Source: Zhihengliuella flava (GTDB lineage Bacteria > Actinomycetota > Actinomycetes > Actinomycetales > Micrococcaceae). From it: DNA of 64,000 nt. Where the stretch lies: contig NZ_JADOTZ010000001.1 in the NCBI RefSeq assembly GCF_015751895.1, positions 930,001 to 994,000 on the forward strand, read 5' to 3'. The notes beneath the pieces were generated by a model. It saw only the letters and a program-made list of their open reading frames with translations. It searched no databases and had not been told where the DNA came from. The position numbers and the translations under genes are program-made. Of the stretch, positions 44,259-53,232 are shown piece after piece (the stretch's first letter is position 1; each line of letters begins with the position of its first letter).

Positions 44259-45923
44259 TCACACCAGCGCACTAGTGAGATGCCACCGCCGGCTGGGCGC
44301 GAGCTGTTGCGCGAAGTCCTCGTCATGGCTCACGAAGACGACGGCGCCGCCAAACCCCTCGAGGGCCGTCACCAGTTGACCCACCGAGGCGTGATCGAGG
44401 TTGTTCGTCGGCTCGTCCAAGATCAGCAACTGCGGCGCCGGATCCGCCAACAGGAGGCGAGCCAAGGCCACCCGGAAGCGCTCACCACCCGAGAGCTGCC
44501 CCACGGCGTCGTTCACGCGGTCGCCGCGCAGGTGAAAGCGCGCCAACTGGGCCCGCACTTGGGCCTGGGTGCCGCTCGTGGCGATCTGCTCGGCCACCGT
44601 GAGGTCGTCACGCAACCCCTCCCACGCACCGTCCGCGTCGAGCTGTTGCCGGAGCCACCCCAGCGGGACGCGCGCCCCGGCCGCCACCTGAGCCAAGAGC
44701 GTGGACTTGCCGACGCCGTTGCGGCCTGTCACCCACACGCGTTCCGGCCCGCGGATCGAGAGGTAAGCATCGGCCGCGTCGAGGCGGGTTCCCTCCGGCA
44801 GCCTGAGCGAGTTGAGCGCGACGTCGAGGACGACGCGCTGGGCCGCGATCTCCGTGCCCGGCAGGTCAATCGAAATGGACAGATCCGCGGGAACGGACTC
44901 GTGAGCAGCCTCGAGCTCGGCGCGCGCCCGCTCCTGACGGCTCGCGAGCTGGGCCCGGAGCTTTCCTCCCGCGGCCTCGGCGTCACTCCGGCGAGCGTTG
45001 GCGAGGATTTTCGGCAGACCGTCGGCCGCCTCTCGGCCCGCCCGGGCGCGGCGGGCCATTGCCGTCTCGGCCGCGGTGCGGCGCTGGCGCTCCGCGTTGA
45101 CCACCGCCCTCGCGTCCCGCACGCGCCGCTCGGCGGCCTGACGCTCCACCTCGGACTCCCGCTGGTAGACCTCCCAGGCACTCTCTGCCGCCGCGGCCCC
45201 AAACTGCCGCACGACGACGCCGTCGGCGGCCATGGACCGCACGCGCCGCGGCCGCAACTCGAGGATGGTCTGAACCCGGCGCAGGATGGCGACGTCGTGG
45301 GTCGCCACCACCAGCGTGCCAGCATCCCACTGCTCCACCGTCTCGGCGAACCGCGCCTGGGCGACGGCATCGAGATTGTTGGTCGGCTCATCACACAGCG
45401 TCAGGGCGGCCGCGCGGCGCTCGAGGCCCGCCAGCGCGGCGATCGTCGCCTCACCTCCGGAGAGGCTCGCGAGTGGCCGCACCAGCAGGTCCGCGCTGGC
45501 TCTGACCCCGTACGTCCCCAGCAAGGCCACGAGGTGCTCCTCGAGATCCCACGCATCGCCGACGCAGTGGAACGCTTCGTCGAGCTCGTCCTCCGGCACG
45601 CTCCCGGCGAGGATCCTGTGCAGCGCCTCGAGCTGCTGCTCGACACCCAGCACATGGGCCACCGTCCGGTCCCGCGAACGGGCCACGTGCTGAGGCAGGT
45701 AGGCCACATCCTGCGGTGCCACGACGTGCCCGGACGTCGGGCGCAACTCGCCGGCGGCCACGCGGAGGAGGGCTGACTTGCCGAGGCCATTGGAACCAAC
45801 GACGCCGACGGTCCCGGTCAGCGTGACGGAGAGGTCCGCGAAGACGTTGCGGCCATTCGGCCACGTCAGGCCGAGGTGGTCAAAGGTGAGAGAAGAATCA
45901 TTTCGTAATGGGCGTGAAGGCAT
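44259..45923 (-). CDS. ABC-F family ATPase
   Basis: A 554-residue soluble protein with two ABC cassettes in tandem. The first has Walker A VGSNGLGKSAL, signature SLSGGEAT and Walker B LTLCDEPTNNLD. The second has GRNGVGKSTL, QLSGGERFRVALARLL and LLILDEPTNNLD. A long charged, Arg/Ala-rich linker lies between them. There are no membrane segments. ABC-F proteins act on the ribosome, either in translation control or in antibiotic resistance by target protection; the subfamily cannot be set here. GGGAG lies 6 nt upstream of the ATG. It is monocistronic. Confidence 0.9.
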   Translation of the reverse strand: MPSRPLRNDSSLTFDHLGLTWPNGRNVFADLSVTLTGTVGVVGSNGLGKSALLRVAAGELRPTSGHVVAPQDVAYLPQHVARSRDRTVAHVLGVEQQLEALHRILAGSVPEDELDEAFHCVGDAWDLEEHLVALLGTYGVRASADLLVRPLASLSGGEATIAALAGLERRAAALTLCDEPTNNLDAVAQARFAETVEQWDAGTLVVATHDVAILRRVQTILELRPRRVRSMAADGVVVRQFGAAAAESAWEVYQRESEVERQAAERRVRDARAVVNAERQRRTAAETAMARRARAGREAADGLPKILANARRSDAEAAGGKLRAQLASRQERARAELEAAHESVPADLSISIDLPGTEIAAQRVVLDVALNSLRLPEGTRLDAADAYLSIRGPERVWVTGRNGVGKSTLLAQVAAGARVPLGWLRQQLDADGAWEGLRDDLTVAEQIATSGTQAQVRAQLARFHLRGDRVNDAVGQLSGGERFRVALARLLLADPAPQLLILDEPTNNLDHASVGQLVTALEGFGGAVVFVSHDEDFAQQLAPSRRWHLTSALV

Positions 45924-46247
45924 GGGCGCTCCCGAGGTTGAGGTGGGCGCACCAGCGGTTGGCGGCGCGCTTTAGGCGGGTCGGCGCGCTGTCTTCACTG
46001 CATCAACTCCCGGATCGGCCATCACGAACCTCACCAGCATAGGCGATTGGTTGATCTTTGCCAATCAGTGAGCGGCGCATTGCCACACCGGCGCGCGCAA
46101 TCTATCGGACACCCTGAGACTTGAATTAGGTACCAGATGTGTGCGCTTAATGTTCCGGCTTTAGGTAAGCCTTACTTAAACATTGAAGTGTCAGCGCTCC
46201 CGTCGTGCACCGAGAGTGCACGTCAGGAGCCAACATCAGGAGAGTTC
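45924..46247. promoter_or_regulatory. Divergent regulatory gap: ABC-F leader and siderophore promoter
   Basis: A 324-bp gap without a gene. The left part is GC-rich, with repeated GCGCGCT segments (around 45966 and 45986) that could fold in a leader of the ABC-F mRNA. The right part is AT-richer and contains the DtxR/IdeR box at 46161-46179 and TTGAAT/TTAAT-type promoter-like hexamers near 46121-46151. Confidence 0.5.
46161..46179. promoter_or_regulatory. DtxR/IdeR iron box before the siderophore operon
   Basis: TTAGGTAAGCCTTACTTAA matches the 19-bp iron-box consensus of actinobacterial DtxR/IdeR/DmdR repressors (TTAGGTTAGGCTAACCTAA) at most positions and is nearly palindromic. It is 68 bp upstream of the decarboxylase ATG, so the operon should be repressed by Fe(II)-loaded regulator. 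Confidence 0.85.
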
Positions 46248-47792
46248 ATGACTGAAGTGAACGCCGCCGGTGACGCCACCCGGCCACACGCCCTCGGCCG
46301 GCTCGACGCCGTCGTCGCCGAGCCACATCCGCTCGCCGCAGCCAATCAGCTGCTCGCGGGTGAGACGGTGCACCAGTACATCGCCGAGTCCGGCGCGGCC
46401 ACCCTCCTCGCGGCGTCCGCCATCACCGGCGCTCAGGGGCCCACTACCGGCCCGACGCCCGAGGCTCTGTCCCACCGAATTGACGCCGTGGACCTCGGCA
46501 CGCCGCTCGGCGACACGAATGCCGCGCTCGCGGAGGCCCAGCACCTCTACCTCGACGACGCCGTCTACTTCCACCACCCCCGCTACCAGGCGCACCTGAA
46601 TTGCCCGGTACTCATCCCCGCGGTGGCGGCCGAGGCGCTGGTGACCAGCATCAATTCCTCGCTGGACACGTGGGACCAGTCGGCCGGCGGCACTCTGATC
46701 GAACGCCGCCTCACCCGCTGGGCCGCTGACCTCATCGGATTCGGCCCCACCGCCGACGGCATCTTTACCTCCGGCGGCACCCAGTCCAATCTGCAAGCCC
46801 TCCTCATTGCCCGTAATCGGGCGGTCGCCCCACGCTCCGGACCCTTGCCTCAGCGGCTTATGGGGCTGCGGATCTACGCCTCCACTCAGGCCCACTTCAG
46901 CATTCGCAACGCCGCCACACTGCTGGGACTCGGCGAAGACGCCGTCGTGCCAGTCCCCACCGATGCTCACCGGCGGCTCGACGCCGCCGCACTGCGCGCG
47001 GCCGTCGAGCGGGACGTGGCCGCGGGCCACACCCCGATGGCCATCGTGGCCACGGCGGGAACCACCGACTTTGGGGCGATCGATCCGCTGGCCGCCTGCG
47101 CAGACCTCGCCGCGGAACACGGCGCGTGGTTCCACGTCGATGCCGCGTATGGTTGCGGACTGCTCATCTCCCGCCGGCGCGATCGCCTCGCCGGGATCGA
47201 GCGCGCCGACTCGGTGACCACCGACTTCCACAAGTCCTTCTTCCAGCCGATCGGCTCCAGCGCGCTGCTGCTGGCCGACGGCACCGACTTTGGGCACATC
47301 ACGCACTACGCCGACTACCTCAACCCTGCGGCCGAGGCCGGCACCGTGCCCAACCAGGTGGACAAGTCCCTGCAGACCACGCGGCGGTTTGATGCGCTCA
47401 AGCTCTGGATCTCCCTGCGCTCGCTCGGCGCCGAGGCGATGGGTGCGCTCTTCGATGAGTTGATCGACCTCGCCGAAACCGCTGCCGACCGCGTCGACGC
47501 CCACCCGCGCTTGGAGCTCGCCGCGCCGGCCCAGTTAAGCACCGTGGTGTTCCGCTTCCGGCCCGCGGCCCACGACGCCGGGTCCCCGGCCGCGCTGGAC
47601 GCCCTGCAGGATCGCATCCGGGCCGCGCTCTATGCCTCCGGCGAGGCGATGGTGGCCGCGACAACGGTGGACGGAGCCCGCCACCTGAAGCTCACCCTGC
47701 TCAATCCCCGCGCCCGCATGGCGGACCTCGAGGCGGTGCTCGAGGCCGTCGTCGCGGCCGGCGAGCGCCTCAGCCAGGAGGTGGCGGCATGA
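46248..47792 (+). CDS. desA: PLP-dependent (lysine/diaminobutyrate-type) decarboxylase, siderophore
   Basis: A 514-residue group II decarboxylase. Features are the PLP-ring His region ASTQAHFSIRNAATLLG, HVDAAYGCGLL with the PLP-binding Asp, and Schiff-base Lys329 in TTDFHKSFFQPIG. In desferrioxamine operons DesA makes cadaverine from lysine; close relatives use ornithine or 2,4-diaminobutyrate, so the diamine is not certain. The ATG is behind AGGAGA. It is the first gene of a three-gene overlapping operon below an iron box. Confidence 0.9.
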   Translation: MTEVNAAGDATRPHALGRLDAVVAEPHPLAAANQLLAGETVHQYIAESGAATLLAASAITGAQGPTTGPTPEALSHRIDAVDLGTPLGDTNAALAEAQHLYLDDAVYFHHPRYQAHLNCPVLIPAVAAEALVTSINSSLDTWDQSAGGTLIERRLTRWAADLIGFGPTADGIFTSGGTQSNLQALLIARNRAVAPRSGPLPQRLMGLRIYASTQAHFSIRNAATLLGLGEDAVVPVPTDAHRRLDAAALRAAVERDVAAGHTPMAIVATAGTTDFGAIDPLAACADLAAEHGAWFHVDAAYGCGLLISRRRDRLAGIERADSVTTDFHKSFFQPIGSSALLLADGTDFGHITHYADYLNPAAEAGTVPNQVDKSLQTTRRFDALKLWISLRSLGAEAMGALFDELIDLAETAADRVDAHPRLELAAPAQLSTVVFRFRPAAHDAGSPAALDALQDRIRAALYASGEAMVAATTVDGARHLKLTLLNPRARMADLEAVLEAVVAAGERLSQEVAA

Positions 47793-49096
47793 TGTATGAC
47801 GCCGTCGGAATCGGTGCTGGCCCCTTCAACCTGGGATTCGCCGCGCTCGCGGACGGCGCGCCCGAGCTCTCCGTGGCCGTCTTTGAGGCGGCCGAGGACT
47901 TCGCCTGGCACCCGGGCATGATGCTGCCGGGAACGCACCTGCAAGTCCCCTTCATGGCGGACCTCGTCACGCTGGCTGACCCTACCAGCGAGTACAGTTT
48001 CCTGAACTACCTCAAACTCTCCGGGCGCCTTTACCCGTTCTACATTCGGGAGAACTTCTACGCTCTGCGCCGCGAGTACAGCGACTATCTCCGCTGGGCC
48101 GCGCACCGGCTGGACAGCGTGCACTTTTCCCACACCGTGACCGGCCTCGAATACGACGACGGCCGCTACCTCCTCACCGTGCAGTCACCGGACGGTGTCC
48201 GGCAGGTTGAAACCCGGCAGGTGGTGCTCGGCACGGGCACACAACCCTGGGTTCCTGACGCCGTCGAGCCGGCCGTGCAGGCGGCGGGCCAGGCGTTCCA
48301 CAGCAGCGACTACACCCGTCGGCGCGCTGACCTAGACGGCGCGCGGCGCGCGGTCGTGGTGGGCAGCGGCCAGTCCGCCGCGGAGATCGTCGCCGACCTA
48401 CTGGCCGGCTGGGTGGATGAGGCCCCGGGGCGGGAGCTGACGTGGATGACGCGCTCACCGCGCTTCTTCCCCCTGGAGTACACCAAGCTGACGCTGGAGA
48501 TGACCTCCCCCGACTACATCGACCACTTTCACGGTTTGCCCGCGGACACGCGGGATCGCCTGGGCGCCGAGCAGCGTGGCCTGTACAAGGGCATCAATGC
48601 TGACCTCATCAACCAGATCCACGAACAGCTCTATCAACGCCACGTGGAACGGGGGCCGGGCACCGTGCGGCTCAAGACCGCGACGGCACTCGAGTCGCTG
48701 ACCCAAGCGCCGGACGGCGGGCTGCGCCTCACCGTCACCGACGCGGACGACGGCGGCACGCAGCACATCGCGGCCGACGCCGCCGTGCTGGCCACGGGGT
48801 ACCGCTACCGGGAGCCCGCCTTCCTCGCCGGCATCGCCGATCGCATCCACCGCGGGCCCGATGGCCGGTTCGCCGTCGACCGAGAATACGGGATCGGCGA
48901 GGGCCTTCTGGTGCAGAACGCCGAGTTACACACCCATGGCTTCACGGCCCCGGACCTCGGCATGGGCGCCTACCGCAACTCGGTGATCTTGAACCGGATC
49001 GCTGGGCGCGAGGTGTACCCCGTCGAGCGTCGCATCGCCTATCAGGAGTTCGGTTCCGCCCTCCCCACCCACCGACTGCAGGAGTCCACCCCATGA
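47789..49096 (+). CDS. desB: Diamine/lysine N-monooxygenase, siderophore
   Basis: A 435-residue flavin N-hydroxylase of the IucD/DesB type. It has the FAD motif GIGAGPFNLGFAAL, the PGMMLPGTHLQVPFMADLVTLADPTSEYSFLNYL stretch, and the NADPH motif VVVGSGQSAAEIVADLL. The C-terminal ATGYRYREPAF motif is also present. It hydroxylates the primary amine of the diamine to prepare a hydroxamate. The start overlaps the decarboxylase stop (ATGA). Confidence 0.93.
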   Translation: MMYDAVGIGAGPFNLGFAALADGAPELSVAVFEAAEDFAWHPGMMLPGTHLQVPFMADLVTLADPTSEYSFLNYLKLSGRLYPFYIRENFYALRREYSDYLRWAAHRLDSVHFSHTVTGLEYDDGRYLLTVQSPDGVRQVETRQVVLGTGTQPWVPDAVEPAVQAAGQAFHSSDYTRRRADLDGARRAVVVGSGQSAAEIVADLLAGWVDEAPGRELTWMTRSPRFFPLEYTKLTLEMTSPDYIDHFHGLPADTRDRLGAEQRGLYKGINADLINQIHEQLYQRHVERGPGTVRLKTATALESLTQAPDGGLRLTVTDADDGGTQHIAADAAVLATGYRYREPAFLAGIADRIHRGPDGRFAVDREYGIGEGLLVQNAELHTHGFTAPDLGMGAYRNSVILNRIAGREVYPVERRIAYQEFGSALPTHRLQESTP

Positions 49097-51510
49097 GTCT
49101 CGTCCCGACTGTCTCCCCCAACCATGCCGACCGTCCTCGCGGTGGCAGCGCCACGGGCGTGCCGTCGTCGTTCTCCTTCCGCCCGGTGGACCCAGCCTCT
49201 GACGCGGCGCTGTTGCACGCGTGGATCGCCACCGAACACGCACGGTTCTGGGGCATGCCGCACGCCACGGAAGCCGAGGTCCGTGCCGAGTACGAACGGC
49301 TGGATGCTGACCCGCATCACCTCCCGCTCGTGGCCGAGCGGGAGGGCACAGCCCAGTTCCTCGTCGAGGTGTATGACCCGGCGCACTCGCAGCTGGCCGG
49401 CCACTACACGCACCGCGACGGCGACGCCGGGCTGCACCTACTCCTGCCGGCGCCAAAAACGCCGCGACCAGGTTTCAGCCAAGCGGCCCTGACCGCGGCG
49501 CTGGCTCACGTGTTCACCGACCCCGCCATCACCCGGGTGGTCGTCGAGCCGGATGCGTCCAATACGGCCATTCATGCGCTCAATTCTCGGGTGGGCTTCC
49601 GGCCGCAGGGCCGGATTGACCTCCCGGCGTTCGGCGCCGAGCCGGCCAAGCGGGCCCTGCTCTCCTTCTGCGACCGGTTCGATTTTGCCCGCGCCACGGG
49701 CACGAGTTCCACGATCGCCGCCCACCTGGACCCCGCGCGCTGGGCGGCGGCCAACCGTCACGTGGTGGCCAAAGCGATCGGTGAGTTCAGCCACGAGCGC
49801 CTCCTCGAACCGGAACCGCAGTCCGCCAGCGCGGGGGCCGGGACCTACGTCCTGCGCGGCACCGGTCCCGACGGCGTCGAACACGGCTACACGTTCGCCG
49901 CCACACGGCACCTGCTCAACCACTGGCGCGTGGACGCCGCCTCCGTCACGCACACCGCCGCCGGGCAGTCCGCGGCGGTCGACGCGCAGGAGTTCGCCGT
50001 CGTGTTTCAGCGGCAGCTGGGGATCTCCGCGGAGCAGTTGCCCACCTATGTGGAGGAACTCGGCTCCACCCTGGCGAGCCACTGCTATAAGCAGTTGCAC
50101 TCCACCGTGTCGGCCCGCGAGCTCGCCGCTGGCGATCCGGACCCCATCAGCGCATTTCAGCGGATCGAAGCCGCCATGACGGAGGGCCACCCGTGCTTCG
50201 TCGCCAACAACGGGCGGATCGGGCTCGGCGCCCAGGACTACCTGAACTATGCGCCGGAGACCGGCAGCGCGGTGGACTTGGAGTGGGTGGCGCTGCACGC
50301 GACGCGCGCGCGGTACGACGCCGTCGACGGCCTGACGCACCGCAGCCTGCTGGCCTCGGAGCTGGGCGAGTCAGCGCTGGCCGAGTTCGACGAGCGGCTG
50401 AGCGCGGCGGGGCTGGAACCGCAGGACTACCTGTATCTCCCGGTACACCCGTGGCAGTGGGAGCACCGGTTGGCCGTCACGTTCGCCGCCGACGTCGCGG
50501 CCCGCACGATGGTGCACTTGGGCACGGGCCCCGACCAGTACCAGCCGCAACAGTCCATCCGGACCTTCTTCAATCGCAGCCGCCCGGAGAAGCACTATGT
50601 CAAGACGGCCCTGTCGATCGTGAACATGGGTTTTCTGCGCGGGTTGAGCGCCGCTTACATGGAATCCACCCCGGCGATCAACGAATGGCTGGAATCCGTG
50701 GTGGCCACCGATGCCGAACTGCACGAGCGCCGGGTCGACCTCCTCAAGGAAGTCGCCGCCGTCGGCTACCGGAACCCCTTATTCGAGGCGGCGACGGATG
50801 CGACGAGCGCTTACCGGAAAATGCTCGCGGCCCTGTGGCGCGAGTCCCCCGCGGACCGGCTGGCAGAGGGCGAGGAGCTGGCCACCATGGCCTCGCTGCT
50901 GCATGTGGACGCCGACGGGAAGTCCGTCGCAGCGGCGATGATCCGCCGCTCCGGCGTCGGCGCTGAGGCGTGGCTGCAGTGCTACTTCGACGCCTATCTG
51001 GTGCCACTGGTGCACTTCCTGCTGCGCTATGACCTGGTGTTCATGCCGCACGGGGAGAACATCATTCTGGTCACCCGGGAGGGCCTGCCGGACCGGATGC
51101 TCATGAAGGACTTGGCCGAGGAAGTGGCCGTCTTGGGCCCGCGCACTCCCCTTCCCGAGGCGGCCGAGCGAATCCGGGTGGACGTGCCGGCCTCCGAGCG
51201 CGTGTATTCCGTCTTCACGGACGTCTTCGACTGCATTTTCCGTTTCCTCGCCCCGCTCTTGGCCGAGGAGGGACTCATCTCCGAAGCGGACTTCTGGACG
51301 GTCGTGGCCGAGCGGTTGCGCGCGTACCGGGACCGCAACCCGGAACTCGCCGCGGAATTCGACGAGCTGGGACTGTTTGACGCCGAGTTTCGCCTGTCCT
51401 GCCTCAACCGGCTCCAGCTGCGGAACAACCAGCAGATGCTGGACTTGGGCGACCAGGCTAGCGGGCTGATCTACGCGGGATCACTCGAGAACCCGATCGC
51501 CTCCGGCTAA
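49093..51510 (+). CDS. Fused acyltransferase (DesC-like) and NIS synthetase (DesD-like)
   Basis: An 805-residue fusion. Residues ~20-195 are a GNAT-type hydroxamate acyltransferase of the IucB/DesC kind (FRPVDPASDAALLHAWIATEHARFWGM and VVEPDASNTAIHALNSRVGFRPQGRIDLP). Residues ~200-805 are an IucA/IucC NRPS-independent siderophore synthetase with EGHPCFVANNGRIGL, YLPVHPWQW, IRTFFNRSRPEKHYVKTALSIVNMGFLRGL and PHGENIILV. The first half acylates N-hydroxydiamine, and the second joins and cyclises the units with ATP. In Streptomyces these are separate proteins, so the fusion is notable. It overlaps desB by 4 bp and ends at a strong terminator. No siderophore uptake genes are adjacent. Confidence 0.92.
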   Translation: MSLVPTVSPNHADRPRGGSATGVPSSFSFRPVDPASDAALLHAWIATEHARFWGMPHATEAEVRAEYERLDADPHHLPLVAEREGTAQFLVEVYDPAHSQLAGHYTHRDGDAGLHLLLPAPKTPRPGFSQAALTAALAHVFTDPAITRVVVEPDASNTAIHALNSRVGFRPQGRIDLPAFGAEPAKRALLSFCDRFDFARATGTSSTIAAHLDPARWAAANRHVVAKAIGEFSHERLLEPEPQSASAGAGTYVLRGTGPDGVEHGYTFAATRHLLNHWRVDAASVTHTAAGQSAAVDAQEFAVVFQRQLGISAEQLPTYVEELGSTLASHCYKQLHSTVSARELAAGDPDPISAFQRIEAAMTEGHPCFVANNGRIGLGAQDYLNYAPETGSAVDLEWVALHATRARYDAVDGLTHRSLLASELGESALAEFDERLSAAGLEPQDYLYLPVHPWQWEHRLAVTFAADVAARTMVHLGTGPDQYQPQQSIRTFFNRSRPEKHYVKTALSIVNMGFLRGLSAAYMESTPAINEWLESVVATDAELHERRVDLLKEVAAVGYRNPLFEAATDATSAYRKMLAALWRESPADRLAEGEELATMASLLHVDADGKSVAAAMIRRSGVGAEAWLQCYFDAYLVPLVHFLLRYDLVFMPHGENIILVTREGLPDRMLMKDLAEEVAVLGPRTPLPEAAERIRVDVPASERVYSVFTDVFDCIFRFLAPLLAEEGLISEADFWTVVAERLRAYRDRNPELAAEFDELGLFDAEFRLSCLNRLQLRNNQQMLDLGDQASGLIYAGSLENPIASG

Positions 51511-51538
51511 CCGGGTCCGTTCCTCCGCCCATCGAGAA

Positions 51539-51573
51539 GATCCCGCGCGAATCGAGTCGATTCGCGCGGGATC
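51539..51573. terminator. Perfect 17-bp bidirectional terminator stem
   Basis: GATCCCGCGCGAATCGA (51539-51555), G, TCGATTCGCGCGGGATC (51557-51573), then CTTCTATCATT on the plus strand. It ends the siderophore operon and also faces the leftward small genes at 51616. Confidence 0.8.
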
Positions 51574-51615
51574 CTTCTATCATTGCGGGACGAACGAGCA
51601 CTACGCAGGGAGACT

Positions 51616-51813
51616 CTACGTGCGGCGACCGAACCAACCACGCTTCGGTTCACTTTCGCGGTCGCTCACGCCCGTCAACGGACCGTACTTGGCTTCGTAC
51701 CGTGCGCGGATGCCGGCCGCGATCTCCCGCTCTCTTGGAGTGATGGGGTCGGCTCTCCCATCTCGAATTTTTCGCTCGAGAGCGCTGGGGCGACGGCTAT
51801 TCAACTGAGTCAC
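51616..51813 (-). CDS. Small basic protein of unknown function
   Basis: A 65-residue hydrophilic protein (ALERKIRDGRADPITPREREIAAGIRARYEAKYGPL, ending in GWFGRRT). The GTG start has a clear AGGAGG 7 nt upstream, which supports it as real. It follows the membrane-protein gene by 11 bp and is probably co-transcribed with it. I do not recognise the family. Confidence 0.62.
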   Translation of the reverse strand: MTQLNSRRPSALERKIRDGRADPITPREREIAAGIRARYEAKYGPLTGVSDRESEPKRGWFGRRT

Positions 51814-51824
51814 AACGCAACCTC

Positions 51825-52268
51825 CTACTCCCCATCATTATCCGCCCCCTGCAGTTGGCCGTCCATAGGCGCATCTCCTGCCACCGCTGTGGTCACAGCG
51901 GCCATCATGGCGTATTCAGCTCGGGTTGCGTCCGTTTCTAGCGCTTCGAATGCCTTCAATCCGATATACCTCGAGCTATCGTCTTCACTCATGGCTAGAT
52001 TGAAGGCCCATTCGGCACGGTCCCACCATTCCTGGCGCTCGGCCGCACGCCGTTGCACGCGAGCCGACTTGGTCGCGGCCACAAACGCGACCGCGGCGCC
52101 CACCAGCGCGAAGACGCCCGCAGCCGGTGGGCCCGTCCAGAAATCACGCCACAACGGATCGTCGAGGACGAAAGGTGGCATCACGCGACCGACTGCGGCG
52201 CCACCAACGGCGAAGAGTGCCATCATGACGCCGGGCCGCCACCACTGCCGCACCCACCTTGTCACCAT
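51825..52268 (-). CDS. Small membrane protein of unknown function
   Basis: A 147-residue protein with two N-terminal hydrophobic segments (VMMALFAVGGAAVG and AAGVFALVGAAVAFVAATKSA). A cytoplasmic helical tail follows (AERQEWWDRAEWAFNLAMSEDDSSRYIGLKAFEALETDATRAEYAMMAAV). The ATG is 5 nt after AGGAGG; longer starts are possible. It is paired with the 65-residue gene downstream. No function is recognised. Base composition around it is slightly lower in GC than the neighbours. Confidence 0.65.
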   Translation of the reverse strand: MVTRWVRQWWRPGVMMALFAVGGAAVGRVMPPFVLDDPLWRDFWTGPPAAGVFALVGAAVAFVAATKSARVQRRAAERQEWWDRAEWAFNLAMSEDDSSRYIGLKAFEALETDATRAEYAMMAAVTTAVAGDAPMDGQLQGADNDGE

Positions 52269-52410
52269 CACGCCCTCCTGACGTTGCATTACCACCTAAC
52301 TACCTGTGCGTCACGCTAATGCAACGGCGTGATAGTCCTCGCCTGACATCGACAAAACGACAGTTCTCCACGGCCAGGCCACTACGGCTTCCAAACCACA
52401 GATCTGAGTG

Positions 52411-53154
52411 CTAGGTCAGGAGAGCGCGCACAGCGTCCAGCTCTTCCCGCGTCACGCCGTGCGAGGCATCCCCGCCCGGCGCGAGCAACAATTGCTCGAC
52501 GTCGAGCCCCTCCAGAAACTCATGAAGCCGCTCCAACTTTCCCTCCAGCTCCGCCGAGACGCGGCTCTCGGGCTGGTGGCTCTCGTGAGGGTGCGGCACC
52601 GGGCTCACCGCATGCCACGCGTTGATGCCGCGCAGCGCCTGTTCATACTGGGCGTCAATCAGGTCCTCGCGCCCCGCGAGTTTGAGGGCCATGCTGATGA
52701 TGAGCCCCGTCCGGTCCCGGCCCGCCGAACAGTGAACCACCACCCCACCGGCTTGCTGGCCAGCGGCTAATGCCCGGAAAGCCGCGGCGATCTTCTCTGG
52801 AAACAGGCGTGCGTTTTCGCCGTAGTACGCCGGGTCGCTGAGGTAGTGGCCCACGAGCGCCATGAACTCCTCGTTGCTCTGATCCTCCGTCGGCGTATTC
52901 ACGACGGCCAGCGGGGGCAACAGGTCCGCCGTGACCGCCGGGTCCGTGGTGCGCCGCACCCGTTCGGCCGGGTTCCGCAGGTCGATCACCGTCCGGACGC
53001 CGTCGTCGTACAGCTGGGCCCACCCGGCCGGGGTGAGCCATTCGCTGCGTCCCATACGGTAGAGCCCTCCCGCGACGTGGTGGGCGTTCACCGCGCCGTC
53101 CCACGTGACGGTGGAGTGGGAGGCAGCGGGCTGGGCGGGTGGCGTCGGCGTCAT
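52411..53154 (-). CDS. Tyrosine-protein phosphatase (PTP-like, lipid-A/Y-phosphatase class)
   Basis: A 247-residue protein with the phosphatase P-loop HCSAGRDRTG (Cys142, Arg148) and upstream DDGVRTVIDLRNPAERVRR. This fits the YPTP3/MptpB-like class that acts on phosphotyrosine and sometimes phosphoinositides. No signal peptide is seen with this start, though longer in-frame starts exist. It is divergent from the Cds1-like gene. GGGC-type ribosome sites make the start somewhat uncertain. Confidence 0.85.
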   Translation of the reverse strand: MTPTPPAQPAASHSTVTWDGAVNAHHVAGGLYRMGRSEWLTPAGWAQLYDDGVRTVIDLRNPAERVRRTTDPAVTADLLPPLAVVNTPTEDQSNEEFMALVGHYLSDPAYYGENARLFPEKIAAAFRALAAGQQAGGVVVHCSAGRDRTGLIISMALKLAGREDLIDAQYEQALRGINAWHAVSPVPHPHESHQPESRVSAELEGKLERLHEFLEGLDVEQLLLAPGGDASHGVTREELDAVRALLT

Positions 53155-53232
53155 GAGCCCATGATGCCTCATCCGGCCGGCCTCACTGCGGCGCTCTCCG
53201 CCGCTGCACGGCCCGGGCCATAAGCTGGTTCT

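Noticed and set aside
45920-46130. Possible antibiotic-sensing attenuator leader of the ABC-F gene
   Set aside because: Repeated GC-rich segments could fold, but I could not identify a leader peptide with an alternative anti-terminator pair.
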